A model generated the notes under the pieces. The model saw only the letters and a list, made by a program, of their open reading frames with translations, was not told the origin of the DNA and ran no database searches. A DNA stretch of 64,000 nt, taken from the NCBI GenBank assembly GCA_051453625.1, contig JBOZIK010000001.1, positions 112,486,661-112,550,660 of the forward strand, read 5' to 3'. Each line of letters begins with the position of its first letter. Position 1 is the stretch's first letter. The DNA comes from Welwitschia mirabilis. Taxonomy: Eukaryota > Gnetophyta > Gnetopsida > Welwitschiales. The translations under genes and the position numbers were made by a program. This document shows positions 34,324 through 45,352 of the stretch, piece by piece.

Positions 34324-36666
34324 TTATCTCTTAAGGGAAAGCACTAATTTTTTCAACTTGATAATTATTTTACTTCTTTGTGAAGTCTCTGCTTTTAGCT
34401 TTCTATTCTTAGCTCTCAAACTCTTCACCTTATTTGCCATCAAAGACAACTCAATTATACCTTCATCCTCATTAAAGTAATCAAATACCGAATTTTCCTT
34501 AATAACGTTATATACCAAATCCAAATTCAAACCCTGTAATTCATGGTTTTTCTTTTTTGATTCTGCCTTCTTTGCTATCAACTAATGAATATCCACTGAT
34601 TTATGTTGCACTTGTTGAATAGAAGAAGCATGTGCAATAAAGAATCATCAAAAAGGGTACAAATAATTTTGTGCTCTCCTTCTTCCACATTATCATTCTG
34701 CTCTCCTAAAAATGCCTTTTAACCTACAGCTCACTCCAAAACTCACAAATTAATGTAATCTCATTCTTAGATTTATAAATAAACTCTAAGCCTCTACTTA
34801 TATCAATGAAAATCAAAATCCAATAAGATAAAGAAGAGAAAAATGAAATAATTATCAACTAATAAACACTATCTAAAATTAAAAGCATACCTTAAGTGTC
34901 TTTTAAAATCATGCATGTGGCCAGCTCTTTTTCTTACCCTACCATAGCATAATGTATTTCATTAAAATTCGTCATTTTTAAAATCATTTCTATTCATATT
35001 CCAAACAAAAGAAAGAAATGTGCATAATTCATTCAAAAAAAGAATAAAAAAACATACCTCTTTTCAAATCCAACTCAAGTATAGAATTAAGCTTTTCTGA
35101 GATTATCTTTAGTACTTGCCTCTTCTTCTCAGATGCTTCCTCATTTCCTTTGATTTTCAATTTCAAATTTATCATGAAAGATAAAAGGCCACTGTTATCA
35201 TAAGCTAATGACCTCAGTTACCTCCTAAGTTGAAGAGTAAACTTCTCTTACAGAACTTTTTCTTCTTTATCAAATTTTCAACCTACAGGTTTTATCCCAA
35301 ATTTGATTGCAATGTCCAATAAATTCAATGATCTATTATCAATTTGAATGAAGCTCTTTCGCTCTTTAACCTTTAGAAAAATATCTAATAAGGATAATCT
35401 TATATCATCATTTAAGCATAATGACTTGTAAATGATGATTAAGGGGAGGTAATTCAAATGAAAACTAAAGGGGAAAGTATGTCCTCATCTCCTCTTAGAA
35501 TGTTGCATTATCTACACCATGCTTTCCCTCATCTAATATTATTATTTAAAGGCTTTATTCTCTTCAAACATAGAATATAAGGTTTTGAAAACCCAAATTG
35601 AGATTCTTAAAGAATCAAGATGATCATTAGGTATTACCCTCAAACAACAATAGTTAATAAAATCTAGAAAATCAAACTCCAATTTTGATTTAACCTCAAT
35701 ATATGTAAAAGCTTAGACTTTTTCTAACTGATTCACTCTCTTACTTCTAATATGTTGTTCACCATCTACCAAACAAAAAATTTCCCTCAAATGATTAATA
35801 AAAACTAAAATGGATTTACCACCCTAAACAAATTTCAATAGATTGCATCATATCCAAAACTAGTGAACTATAAAATGATCATACATGCAAAAAAAATAAT
35901 AAATCTAGTAAATTATTTCAAACCAATCCTTCTTTACAAGGTATCTTTTGATCCAATATCTCAACAAGGTTTATGTTCTTAACATCTTTTTTGCATAAAT
36001 ATCTTGCTCTGCTTTTTTAATATGAAACATTTCAATTCCTCTTTATCTTCTCAGATTTTGTATTTCTTTGAAGAACTAGATTCTTAATGTAATTCCATCT
36101 TCTGAAATTTCACCACCTTGCTTCTCGACCTTAGAATCCTCTTACCTACTATGTCTAAATGCACATTGACTTGAAATTATATGATCTTGATGTTGTCTAA
36201 GTTGTTTAATTTTTTTTTCATAATTAGTATGTACAAAGACGAAGCACTAGTAGAATTCTCCTTTGAAGTTATATCTTTGCCTTCTCTTTCTTCTAAATAA
36301 ATTTTAGAATTTTTGACACCACTATCTTTGATGAATTACTCTCACTATTTCAAATAAAATCAAACCTACAAATTAAGGGGAAAAAAGAAGAACCCAAAAA
36401 AATGCAAAAAAAATCTTATTTAAAAAATAAATAACTCTTCTCCAAGATTTTCCCTCCTCAATCTCCTCCCTTGCACACTTTAAATCTTGGCACAAATGCT
36501 CTTCACTAAAATAAAAAATCACTATGCTAAAATCCACTAAAAGAAAACCTCCTGTACTTACTCTTTCTTTCAAACTATGGTCTTTGTCAAGAATAAGAAT
36601 GTTACAATTTAGCAATTTAAAGTTCTTTCCCCTTTCTTTATGAATTAAAAACCCTAATAATAACAT
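34324..36666 (-). pseudogene. Antisense coding remnant between protease and RT, unrecognised
   Basis: The minus strand keeps long coding-like stretches with scattered stops. 36666-36373 is open (97 codons; EEHLCQDLKCAREEIEEGK). 35400-35165 reads RLSLLDIFLKVKERKSF, NRSLNLLDIAIKFGIKPVG and SLAYDNSGLLSFMINLK. 35700-35560 reads LEFDFLDFINYCCLRVIPN. 34581-34324 is open (ELQGLNLDLVYNVIK, then a lysine-rich coil). I do not recognise the family. Tat-lineage elements are known to carry extra, sometimes antisense, ORFs, but usually between pol and the 3' LTR; here it lies upstream of RT. Alternatives are a nested element or a captured host fragment. Confidence 0.5.
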
Positions 36667-36889
36667 TAAAAAATATAATTAAAAAAGGTAGGCCAATAAA
36701 TGGTTTTTGCAATGTTAACTTAACCTATTTAATACACTTGTGCAGTACATTTTTAAGTCCTATTGACAAGTTTTTCAAGGGATTTATGCAAATTATACAA
36801 AACTTCCATACAGGCCAAAAGATGCAATAATTTCCAAAATAACAAGATATTTTGAAATAATGATAAACTAAAGCAATGTTATGAAGATA

Positions 36890-37150
36890 TTATGCTCATC
36901 CTCCATGTCATGGAAATGATAGAGGAGATAACAGTTAGAAAAGTATGGTCGTCCTCTATGTCATAAGGTGATAATCAGGATGATAGTTAGCATATTTGAC
37001 ACATGGAAAATGAAGTGTCGTCCTCTATGTCATGTGGGACAACATGATGGACAATGGTTAAAATAATTTATAAACTTAATTAAATTGTTATAAAAGGGTG
37101 GATCTAACTCATACCTCTTCATTTCACACCCTTTAGCAACCTATAAATGG
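36890..37150 (+). promoter_or_regulatory. Promoter-like region with threefold repeat and TATA box
   Basis: CGTCCTCTATGTCAT or a close variant occurs at about 36897, 36950 and 37017. TTATAAAAGGGTGG follows at 37088-37101 and a second TATA-like CCTATAAATGG at 37140. Repeats upstream of a TATA box look like the U3 part of an LTR, so this may be an LTR of a nested element or an internal promoter. Confidence 0.4.
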
Positions 37151-37890
37151 ACCCTTTTAGACCTATTAAAAATCATCTTTTGTCATCTAAATTCTTATGA
37201 TGATTGGAAATTTTTGGAGATAAGAAAATCCATCCTACTTGTGAGAAGGACCACCTTGGTGTTAGGCAATGAATATTCCATTGAGGAGTTATCTTAAGTA
37301 AATGTAATTTAATTTCATTAATAAAACTATTGATTAAATTGAAATCTTTTCAAATGTTTAATGTTCTTCCTTATAGCTTATCTTAATTGCAATTTAAATG
37401 ATATGAATTTGTAATTGAGATAGGTTATAAGAACCAATCTAAATGATAGTAGATTAGAGGCTTAATTAATACATTGCATTAGGATTGCATTCATTACGTT
37501 GCATTTCATTTCATTCCATTGCATTGCATTCCATTTTGATCTTGCATTGTTTAATTTTATTTCCTCTAAAGAAAACTTCCAAAATATGTTATTATTCTCT
37601 TTATGAAAGCAATTGTTCATATTTTATTTTATAAGTCTTTTCTAAGTGTATGACATTTGGGTTAATCCCACTATATAAATGTGTATTGTGTGCAATTATA
37701 TTATTAGCTTTTTAGATATTGCAAGTTAAATTCAATCTTTAGAATATTGGAATTAAAAACACAAATATGCATTACAATAATGATGTTAACTTCTTAGTGC
37801 AATTAGCCAAGCCAAATGTGCCAATAATTAGAATTAATTATTTTTACTTATGTACCTACATTTCATAAATAAATCGTATGCTTAAGACAT
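37151..37890. other. AT-rich region with CATT-rich stretch
   Basis: 37485-37560 is built of GCATT/CATTTC steps. Otherwise no coding signal. It could be the rest of the LTR-like segment that starts near 36.7 kb. Confidence 0.35.
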
Positions 37891-37899
37891 ATCAAATTA

Positions 37900-39480
37900 A
37901 AAGAAGTCATTTTCACTATACAGAAAGAAAGAAAAGAGGAAAAGAAAGTAATGTCATAACAATTAAAGGAGATTTTGTCTTCATTAGAATTCATTCAAAA
38001 TAGCCACAAGGTAAGACATCTAAATCAAAATCCTACCATCTTTTTCCATTCTACCTTGAAAAACAATTTAGATGAAGACTCCAAAGACCAATTGATTTAT
38101 GAAGAGCTAAAGGGCCATAAAATCAAAATGTTCTTATCCACTTCACAAAACATATAAACTTATGATTTTTGTGTTAATTCCTAGGATAGAAAGAAAAAAT
38201 TGAAAATCAATCAAGCCTTGTTGACAAACTTGAAAGATGAACTACAATGGTTCTGTTAAAGAATAGGAATGTTTTTACATGCTAGTATAAAGACATACTA
38301 GGTATAAGTAAATCTATGATCATGTAAAACATTGTAACCAAGATAGGAACAACCCAGTTAAAAAAAAGATTAGAAAATTGAATTCTAAAATTAGCTTGAT
38401 AGTCAAAGAAGATATCTAATGATTATTAACTGCTAGGTTTATCAGACCTATTGATTACTCTCATTAGGTTTCAAACATGGTCATAGTTGCAAATAAGAAT
38501 GAAAGCATTAGAATATGTATAGATTTTTAGGATTTAAACAAAGTAATCCTTAAGGATGACTACCTCTTATCAAACATTGATATTTTAATAGATAATATAA
38601 CTGGGTATGTATTCTTATCTTTTGTGGAAATCTTTATCAATCCTAAAGATCAATACAAAACCATATTCATAACTTTATGAGGATTGTTTTATTATGCCAT
38701 GATGCCATTTGGTCTAAAGAATGCTAGCACAACTTATCAATGAGCCATGACTTATACAACTTGCATAAACCAGTTAAAGACTATATCGATGATATAGTTA
38801 CAAAATCATGACAAACTAAACAACATCCTTAGGACTTAAAAAGGTTATTTCAAAAAGCTCAGAAATATAACCTAAAGTTAAACCCTAAGAAATATGTATT
38901 TGGAGTCCAATTAGAAAAATTACTAGAATTCATGGTATCAAAGAGGGAAACAGATATGGACACTAAAAAAGTCAAAGCAATAATAGAAATACCTCCACCC
39001 AAAAAATTAAAAGAATTAAAGGGGTTATAAGGTAGGCTACAATTAGTAAGATGATTTATCTCAACATTAATAGATATATGCAAACCATTCATGCACCTAT
39101 TAAGAAAATACACAACTTTCAATTGCGATGAAAAATACCAAGAAGCATTTAAAAGAATTAAAAAATATTTGATTACTCCACCAATATTAAGCCCACTAAT
39201 TTCAAATCATCCATTCTACATATACTTGGATCATATTCAACATGCAACAAGTTCCATTATTTCCCAATGATATAAAAACCACAAATACAAGCTAATCTAG
39301 TACATAAGTCAAATGTTATATCAATATGAAAAGAATTACTCTAGTATTAAGAAAACATATCTGATTCTAGTATTCACCTCATAGAAATATGACCATTTCA
39401 TGATTAGAGGAAAGACAGTAGTGATCAGTAATTAAAATATACTAAAACACATACTCGAGTTTTTAATTAGAAGCACTAGA
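37900..39480 (+). pseudogene. Tat/Ogre-type reverse transcriptase and RNase H
   Basis: RT: ICIDF-stop-DLNKVILKDDYLLSNIDILI (about 38510-38600), FITL-stop-GLFYYAMMPFGLKNAST (about 38665-38735), and the catalytic box YIDDIVTKS (about 38784-38810), where YVDD has become YIDD. Between the two halves of the palm (near 38630) about eight residues are missing compared with the family. RNase H: FNCDEKYQEAFKRIKKYLITPPI (about 39118-39185) and YSSIKKTYLILVF (about 39335). Upstream, 37975-38157 is open and probably belongs to the region before RT. Broken throughout by stops, several of them from TGG, CAA and CGA codons. Confidence 0.85.
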
Positions 39481-39589
39481 TTAACAAATGGACCTTACTC
39501 TTAGCTAAGTTTAATTTAGAATTTCAATCACAAAAGTCAGTTAAAGAAAGATGAATTATAGAAAAACTAGCAGAGTTACCCCAACAAGA

Positions 39590-40145
39590 AGAGGAAATAA
39601 CTGATGTGTCCAACAATCAATTCCCAAATAAAGGAATCTTCCTTTTAAAAGAAAGAAAGGAGTGGTACATCTTCATTTATTTCGATGGAATAAAAAATCA
39701 AAATGAAAGTTTGGCAGAGATAGTTTTCTATTTTAACAACAACCAAAATTGCATGTTCATGTAACTTAAGTTCAAATTTCTCTAAAACATGTATAAAATA
39801 GTTAAGTATGAATAACTATTAAGAGGACTTAACATAGACAACCAATCGGGGTTATACAACTTGAAAATTCATTAGAGATTTCCAAATTGTGGCCAATCAA
39901 GTCATTGGAACATATGAATGTAAGTTTGAAATCCTGCAATTTTATTTAGAAGAAGTTAAGAAAAGCATATCACAATTGGCTAGCTATGAGATTCAGTTAA
40001 CTTTTAAAAGAAATAACAAAATGGTAGATTATCTAACCAACTTAACCAACTATTGCCTACATGACTTGACAATGAAAGGGATTATGAACATATCAGAAAT
40101 AGAAAAGTTCTATTTGAAAGAACAAAAGCAACTAAAATCTTAGAT
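39590..40145 (+). pseudogene. Archaeal-type second RNase H of the Tat lineage
   Basis: KEWYIFIYFDGIKNQNESLAE (about 39657-39720) matches the W.LYFDGA start of the extra RNase H that marks Tat/Ogre elements. The open stretch 39889-40143 (MANQVIGTYECKFEILQFYL) is its C-terminal half, with the usual 'vvNQv.G.y' motif. It stands between RNase H and integrase, as expected. Confidence 0.8.
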
Positions 40146-40179
40146 ATTTAATCAAGAGAAAGTTAAAGATCATAAAAAA

Positions 40180-41430
40180 TGTAGCTCAATTAGATGATTA
40201 GCATAAGATCATGATGTGGTATTTAACATATCAAACATTGCCTAATAGATTCACTAACTCTGAAAAGAAAAATTTCTTAATGAAAGTAACAAAATTCTTC
40301 CTAATCCAAAATTAAATTTTTAAAAGGTCATTTAATAACATCTTGTTGCATTACCTTAAATCTTTTAAAGCATCATTAATCTTAAAAGAAGCCAATGATG
40401 GCATATGTGGAACACACTAATGGAAAAAATCATTAGCTTTCACATCATTTGATTGGGGTATTATTGGATAACTTTATAAGAAGATTATGTCAACTATCTC
40501 AAGATTTGTCATAAATGCTAATTCACATCCCAATCTTACATCAAGTACCAAATGAATTACACATAATTGATTCTAGATGGATTTTCCAAAAATGGAGGTT
40601 AGATCTTATAAGATTAATAAATCCACCTTCATCTAAATTACATACCTTTATCTTAATAGCAACTAAATACTTCTCAAAATGTATTGAAGTGATCCCATTA
40701 AGGTAAATTAATATGAAATAAATCCAAAAGTTCATCCTAAAAAACACTATCAATAGATTCAGGATTCCTTATGGTTTAATAACTGATAATGGTTCTTAAT
40801 TTAAATTAGCTAAACTAGATTAGTTCTTGCAAAAGTTCAACATAAATCATTCATTCTCTTCATCAAGACATCCACAAGAAAATGGTAAATCTTAAACCAT
40901 AAATAAAATTATAATTATGTACCTAAAAAGACTTATCCAAATAAATAATAATTTATGACATGAAAAATTAAGCTACTTCTTATGGATTTGTTGAACAACA
41001 ATAAAAACTACCATTAGATTGACATCATATGAACTAGTCTGTGGATTAGAAGTAATCCTTCCCATGAAAATACAAATGCCTACTCTTAAGATAATGATTA
41101 AAGACTTTAAAATAACAAATAAGGATTTCAAGTGAAATTGTTAGAAGAAAAATGGGATCAATCCTTAAATTTCTATCAAACATACCAAAATAGAATAAGT
41201 AAGGCATATAATAAAAATGTTAAAAAGCAGATCTTTCAATGTTAGTTACCTATTCCTAAAACTTAACTCATCTAAATAGGGTCAAAATTTTATACAAACT
41301 AGTTAGGAACCTACATAATATCAAAAAAATATGATAAAGAAACATATAAATTGAAAACTCTTGACAATATAGAAGATAAGGAACTAATAAATTATCATTA
41401 TTTGGAGAAATATTATTGCTAAATCCTTGC
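40180..41430 (+). pseudogene. Tat/Ogre-type integrase
   Basis: QVPNELHIIDSRWIFQKWRL then DLIRLINPPSSKLHTFILIATKYFSKCIEV (40542-40700) holds the first catalytic aspartate. LITDNGS (about 40775-40797) holds the second. The third, in the NGQAEASNK motif, reads NGKS-stop-TINK at about 40881-40908, so the catalytic glutamate codon is itself a stop. The C-terminal part (41150-41400, ENYIN-type ending) follows. It would have integrated the element; it is dead. Confidence 0.85.
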
Positions 41431-41768
41431 TTTAAATCATTTTAAGTCAAGATTTCATCCTATTTTTAATATGTCAATTATTATATTATCACATAGATTT
41501 CACATTCTCCTTTGCTAGAATCATGAATTTTTAAGAAAGAAAGTAAGAAAGAGCTACAAATGCTCAAAATGTTTAAAACATGGCCAAAGGGATTAGACAC
41601 TTACTTAATTAAATAACATCACTGAGGCATCATCTCAAGCAAACTGCAAACCAGTAAGAATTAAATCACAATAACCAAGAGAAAATAACATTTGATCCCA
41701 AAAAAACACTATCAATTAAGGATTCAAAAAATAAATAGGTTTTACTACAACATGATCCCATGTCATAG

Positions 41769-41783
41769 CAAAAAGAGGAAAAC
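41769..41783 (+). promoter_or_regulatory. Polypurine tract of the gypsy element
   Basis: CAAAAAGAGGAAAAC, purine-rich and directly against the 3' LTR start. Confidence 0.65.
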
Positions 41784-44161
41784 TATGATGAAACCCATCA
41801 AGCACCAAATTAAATTAAGAAAAAATTCTCCAAATCACAAATAAAGTTTAGATCATGAAATAAATAGTGTCTATAAATGTCTATTCTCAATCCTCCATCT
41901 GTAAAAGTTTATTTTTAGTTTATCTCCAATGCTCTGTCTATAAAAGTCTAACTTTAATGATCTATCTGCAAAAGTCTATTTTTAATAATCTATCTATAAA
42001 GGTATATTTTTAGTCTATCTTCAATACTTTATCTATGAAATTTTAGTCTCAGTCTGTCTTCAATTCTTTGTCTACAATAGCCTATCTTCAATGATTTATT
42101 TGCAAAATTCTATTTTTAACACTCTGTATATAATAGTTTATTTCCATTCTGTCTTTAATGTCCGATCTACAAAAGTTATTTTTTAGTTTATCTTCAGCAT
42201 TCTATCTATGAAAGTACATCTCTAGTACTTTGTTTTCGAAACTTCATCTCTGACACTTCATCTATGAAACTTCATCTCTAGCACTTTGTCTCTTAAACTT
42301 CATCTCTAGCACTCCATTTATCAAACTCTTTCTTTAGCACTTCAACTACAAAGTTCCATATATAGCACTTCATCTATGAAATGCTATCTCCAGCACTTTA
42401 TCTGCAAAAATCTGTCTCTAGTACTTCATCAATAAAAGAATACATTTTGTTTATAAAACCTCATTTCTAGCATTTTTTTAACAAAAATCTACATATAAGA
42501 TTGATCTATGAAAGTTCATCTTTAGAAATATGTTTCTGAAACCCCATCTTTAAAAACAAGAATAGAAGTCCAAATTAACCTCTTTCATAGTCCTAGCATA
42601 ATCCACTTATCTCTATTTTCTTTAAGATCTAATCCTAATAAATACTCACATATTTTCAACTTTTCTAAACCTTTCAGCTACCTTCACCTATTATAAATTT
42701 ATGTCTAATTCTTGAAAAATGGTAACTTGAAGGAAGCATTTAGTTATTAGAGGGAAGCAAGTCTACTTATCGCTAGCAAGTTCTTTTTCAGCCAAGAATT
42801 AAATCTAGTCATCACACAACTTTAGGAGCCAAAGGTCTCCTTGGATATCAAGTTCAAGTCTGGTCAGTCCACTCTATAAATTAATACATTCATCATATCT
42901 CTCTTTTTTTTGGCATATCTAATGCATNNNNNNNNNNNNNNNNNNNNNNNNNNNNNNNNNNNNNNNNNNNNNNNNNNNNNNNNNNNNNNNNNNNNNNNNN
43001 NNNNNNNNNNNNNNNNNNNNNNNNNNNNNNNNNNNNNNNNNNNNNNNNNNNNNNNNNNNNNNNNNNNNNNNNNNNNNNNNNNNNNNNNNNNNNNNNNNNN
43101 NNNNNNNNNNNNNNNNNNNNNNNNNNNNNNNNNNNNNNNNNNNNNNNNNNNNNNNNNNNNNNNNNNNNNNNNNNNNNNNNNNNNNNNNNNNNNNNNNNNN
43201 NNNNNNNNNNNNNNNNNNNNNNNNNNNNNNNNNNNNNNNNNNNNNNNNNNNNNNNNNNNNNNNNNNNNNNNNNNNNNNNNNNNNNNNNNNNNNNNNNNNN
43301 NNNNNNNNNNNNNNNNNNNNNNNNNNNNNNNNNNNNNNNNNNNNNNNNNNNNNNNNNNNNNNNNNNNNNNNNNNNNNNNNNNATGCATTTTGAATTTTTT
43401 ACTAATGATTTATGAATCAAATATGTCATTTAGAACTTTAAAAATGTCTCACCATTATTTTGAAAGTTCTACATATCAATACTTATTGTTCTATCTTCTA
43501 AACAATTCTGTTTAGTTTACTAAATCTACTTTGTAAGGTCTGTTTAGTTATTAAATCTACTAAAATAGTTACATTTTACTTACTGATTAGTCTTTCCTCA
43601 TCCATCAAATAATATTGTGCTATTATGATTCATCTATGGAATTGTTATAGTTTGTTTGTAGAACTATTCTAGTCTATATATAGAACTATTCTAGTTGTCT
43701 ATTAAATAATATAGCTTATCTATTAAGTGATTTTCATTATTTCTTTAAATTATTTTAGAACTATAATTGAAATATTTTTCTACTACATTATTCTATAATG
43801 TCCTTTAAATTTATTTAATGCATTTTTTACAATCTTTGTCTATTTTTATCTATGAAACGATCTTACCATGTCTACAGAACTATGCAATTTCATTCATATA
43901 GTCTTCAGTCATATTGTTTGATCAATTTACTACTATTTCAATTATTATACCATCTTAAATTCCTAGGTCATTCATGAATAAAATTATATATTGTTTTATC
44001 ATTACCTGAGTATACTCTTTTTACAAGCATTCCTTTACAATTTTTACTTTCTAAAAGAGAAATTAAAGCTTTTTCCTTCCTCAAAAGAGCATCTAAATTT
44101 CTTTTCTAATCGCCTATTAATTTTAAATTTTGAAGGAAAGTTGTCATAAATTATAGTGACA
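41784..44161 (+). repeat. 3' LTR of the Tat/Ogre-type element, with internal gap
   Basis: Starts TATGATGAAACCCATCAA (the first pair decayed from TG to TA), carries the 28-bp array at 41870-42540, and ends ATAGTGACA like the 5' LTR. 455 N lie at 42928-43382, where the 5' LTR has no extra sequence. Confidence 0.8.
42928..43382. other. Assembly gap (455 N)
   Basis: A sized gap, unlike the 100-N ones. ATGCAT stands on both sides, and the 5' LTR has a single ATGCAT at the matching place (about 30904-30909). Confidence 0.9.
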
Positions 44162-45059
44162 ATTATAATAATTATTAAAAGTATCTTTATATACTTATCA
44201 TTCAATGAATACACTATAAAAATGCATGCGTACAATCCTAACTAATATGAATATTTAGTTGATTATTTACTTAAAAAAATAATTTATACTTCATTAGGTT
44301 TATTTAATCAAAACAATCATACATAAAAAGAATCTTTGGCATACGAGAAAATATGTGCATTTAAAAATATAGTAATACAAACAAATTTAGTAGAAAAAAC
44401 TTTTGTTTTCTTTGAACATTATAATAATAGTACTTTTAAAATAAATTACAAATTCTAATTGGGAAAAAAATGTTCTATGCATGAAACTATGCTATTAAAT
44501 TCCTTTTCTCATGTTTAATTAGAAAATGATAAACATGATTAATAAGAAGAAATGAGAGTAAATACAAAGTTAAATAGGGATAACAAGACACAATGCTTAC
44601 TTACAATTCATGTAACTATAAAATCAATAAAAAGGATCAAAATCAAAATAAACAATTAAGTCAACTATATTGGAAAGGTGAAAACCCTCATAGATATCTA
44701 GGTATGTGTGTTGAAATTAAATTAATGAGTAGAGAAGAGAAGTGTATGTGCATGTGTGTATATGTGTGTGTATATATATAAATATATATATCTAAAAAGA
44801 ACTAGTAATATTACAAAACTAAAATAAAATTAGAGTACATATTCCTTGAACATTTAAATGGTCAAACTTAACTCATAATAATTTTACTTAACATTAAAGA
44901 ATAAATATTGTAACAAGAAAGGTATAATTTGTAACTTGCCAATAGATATTAAATAAAAATGATACAAAATAAAGTTGTTTTAATTATCCTCCATCTTATA
45001 TTTTATAGTTATTAGTATACCTTTATTAGGTATTTTTCCATACTTTATAACATTAATTA
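44162..45059. other. AT-rich region with TG/TA microsatellite
   Basis: 44740-44790 is a run of TGTG and TATA steps. The open frames at 44044-44235 and 44593-44781 show no motif. Nothing else recognised. Confidence 0.5.
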
Positions 45060-45352
45060 TAGGTCTTTTTTGGTTTTCACTATTTACTCTAGTGGTAAAG
45101 TCAAGAACATCTTAAATGTGGGAATCTCCACTTCAAACCCCTTCCCCTTCCCCCCCACCCCCTCGTCCCTGCCCCTTTTGGTAGAGGGCATATCTATAGT
45201 TGAATCTTTATGCTAGTGGGGAGTAAAGTTCAAGTTTGCAGAGGCCCAAGTATCAATGCACATTTGTGTAGCACATACTACCTATGTGATCCTGCCCTCA
45301 AAAAAAAATAAAAAAGAAGAAGAAGAAGAATTGTAGGTTTTTTTGGCTTTCA
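45060..45352 (+). mobile_element. tRNA-derived SINE with target-site duplications
   Basis: The body (about 45080-45333) has a pol III A box TAGTGGTAAAG at 45090-45100 and a B-box-like ACTTCAAACCC at 45130-45140, the spacing usual for tRNA-derived SINEs. A C-rich stretch (45138-45176) follows, then an A-rich tail ending in (GAA)n (45300-45330). The flanks TAGGTCTTTTTTGGTTTTCA (45060-45079) and TAGGTTTTTTTGGCTTTCA (45334-45352) differ by one deletion and one transition and are the target duplication. No coding capacity is expected; such elements borrow LINE enzymes. Confidence 0.8.

Larger units (their letters stand above)
29683..44161 (+). mobile_element. Long Ty3/gypsy element of Tat/Ogre type
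   Basis: About 14.5 kb on the plus strand with two related LTRs of about 2 kb (29683-31719 and 41784-44161, the second containing a 455-N gap), a primer-site-like sequence after the first and a purine-rich tract before the second. Gene order is gag, protease, [4-kb block with antisense coding remnant], RT, RNase H, a second archaeal-type RNase H, integrase. The extra RNase H and the integrase sequence are typical of the Tat lineage, which includes Ogre. All enzymes are broken. A target-site duplication is not clear (GATAT left, ATTAT right). Confidence 0.85.

Noticed and set aside
42864-43515. Three long frames over the 455-N gap
   Set aside because: They consist mostly of unknown bases.
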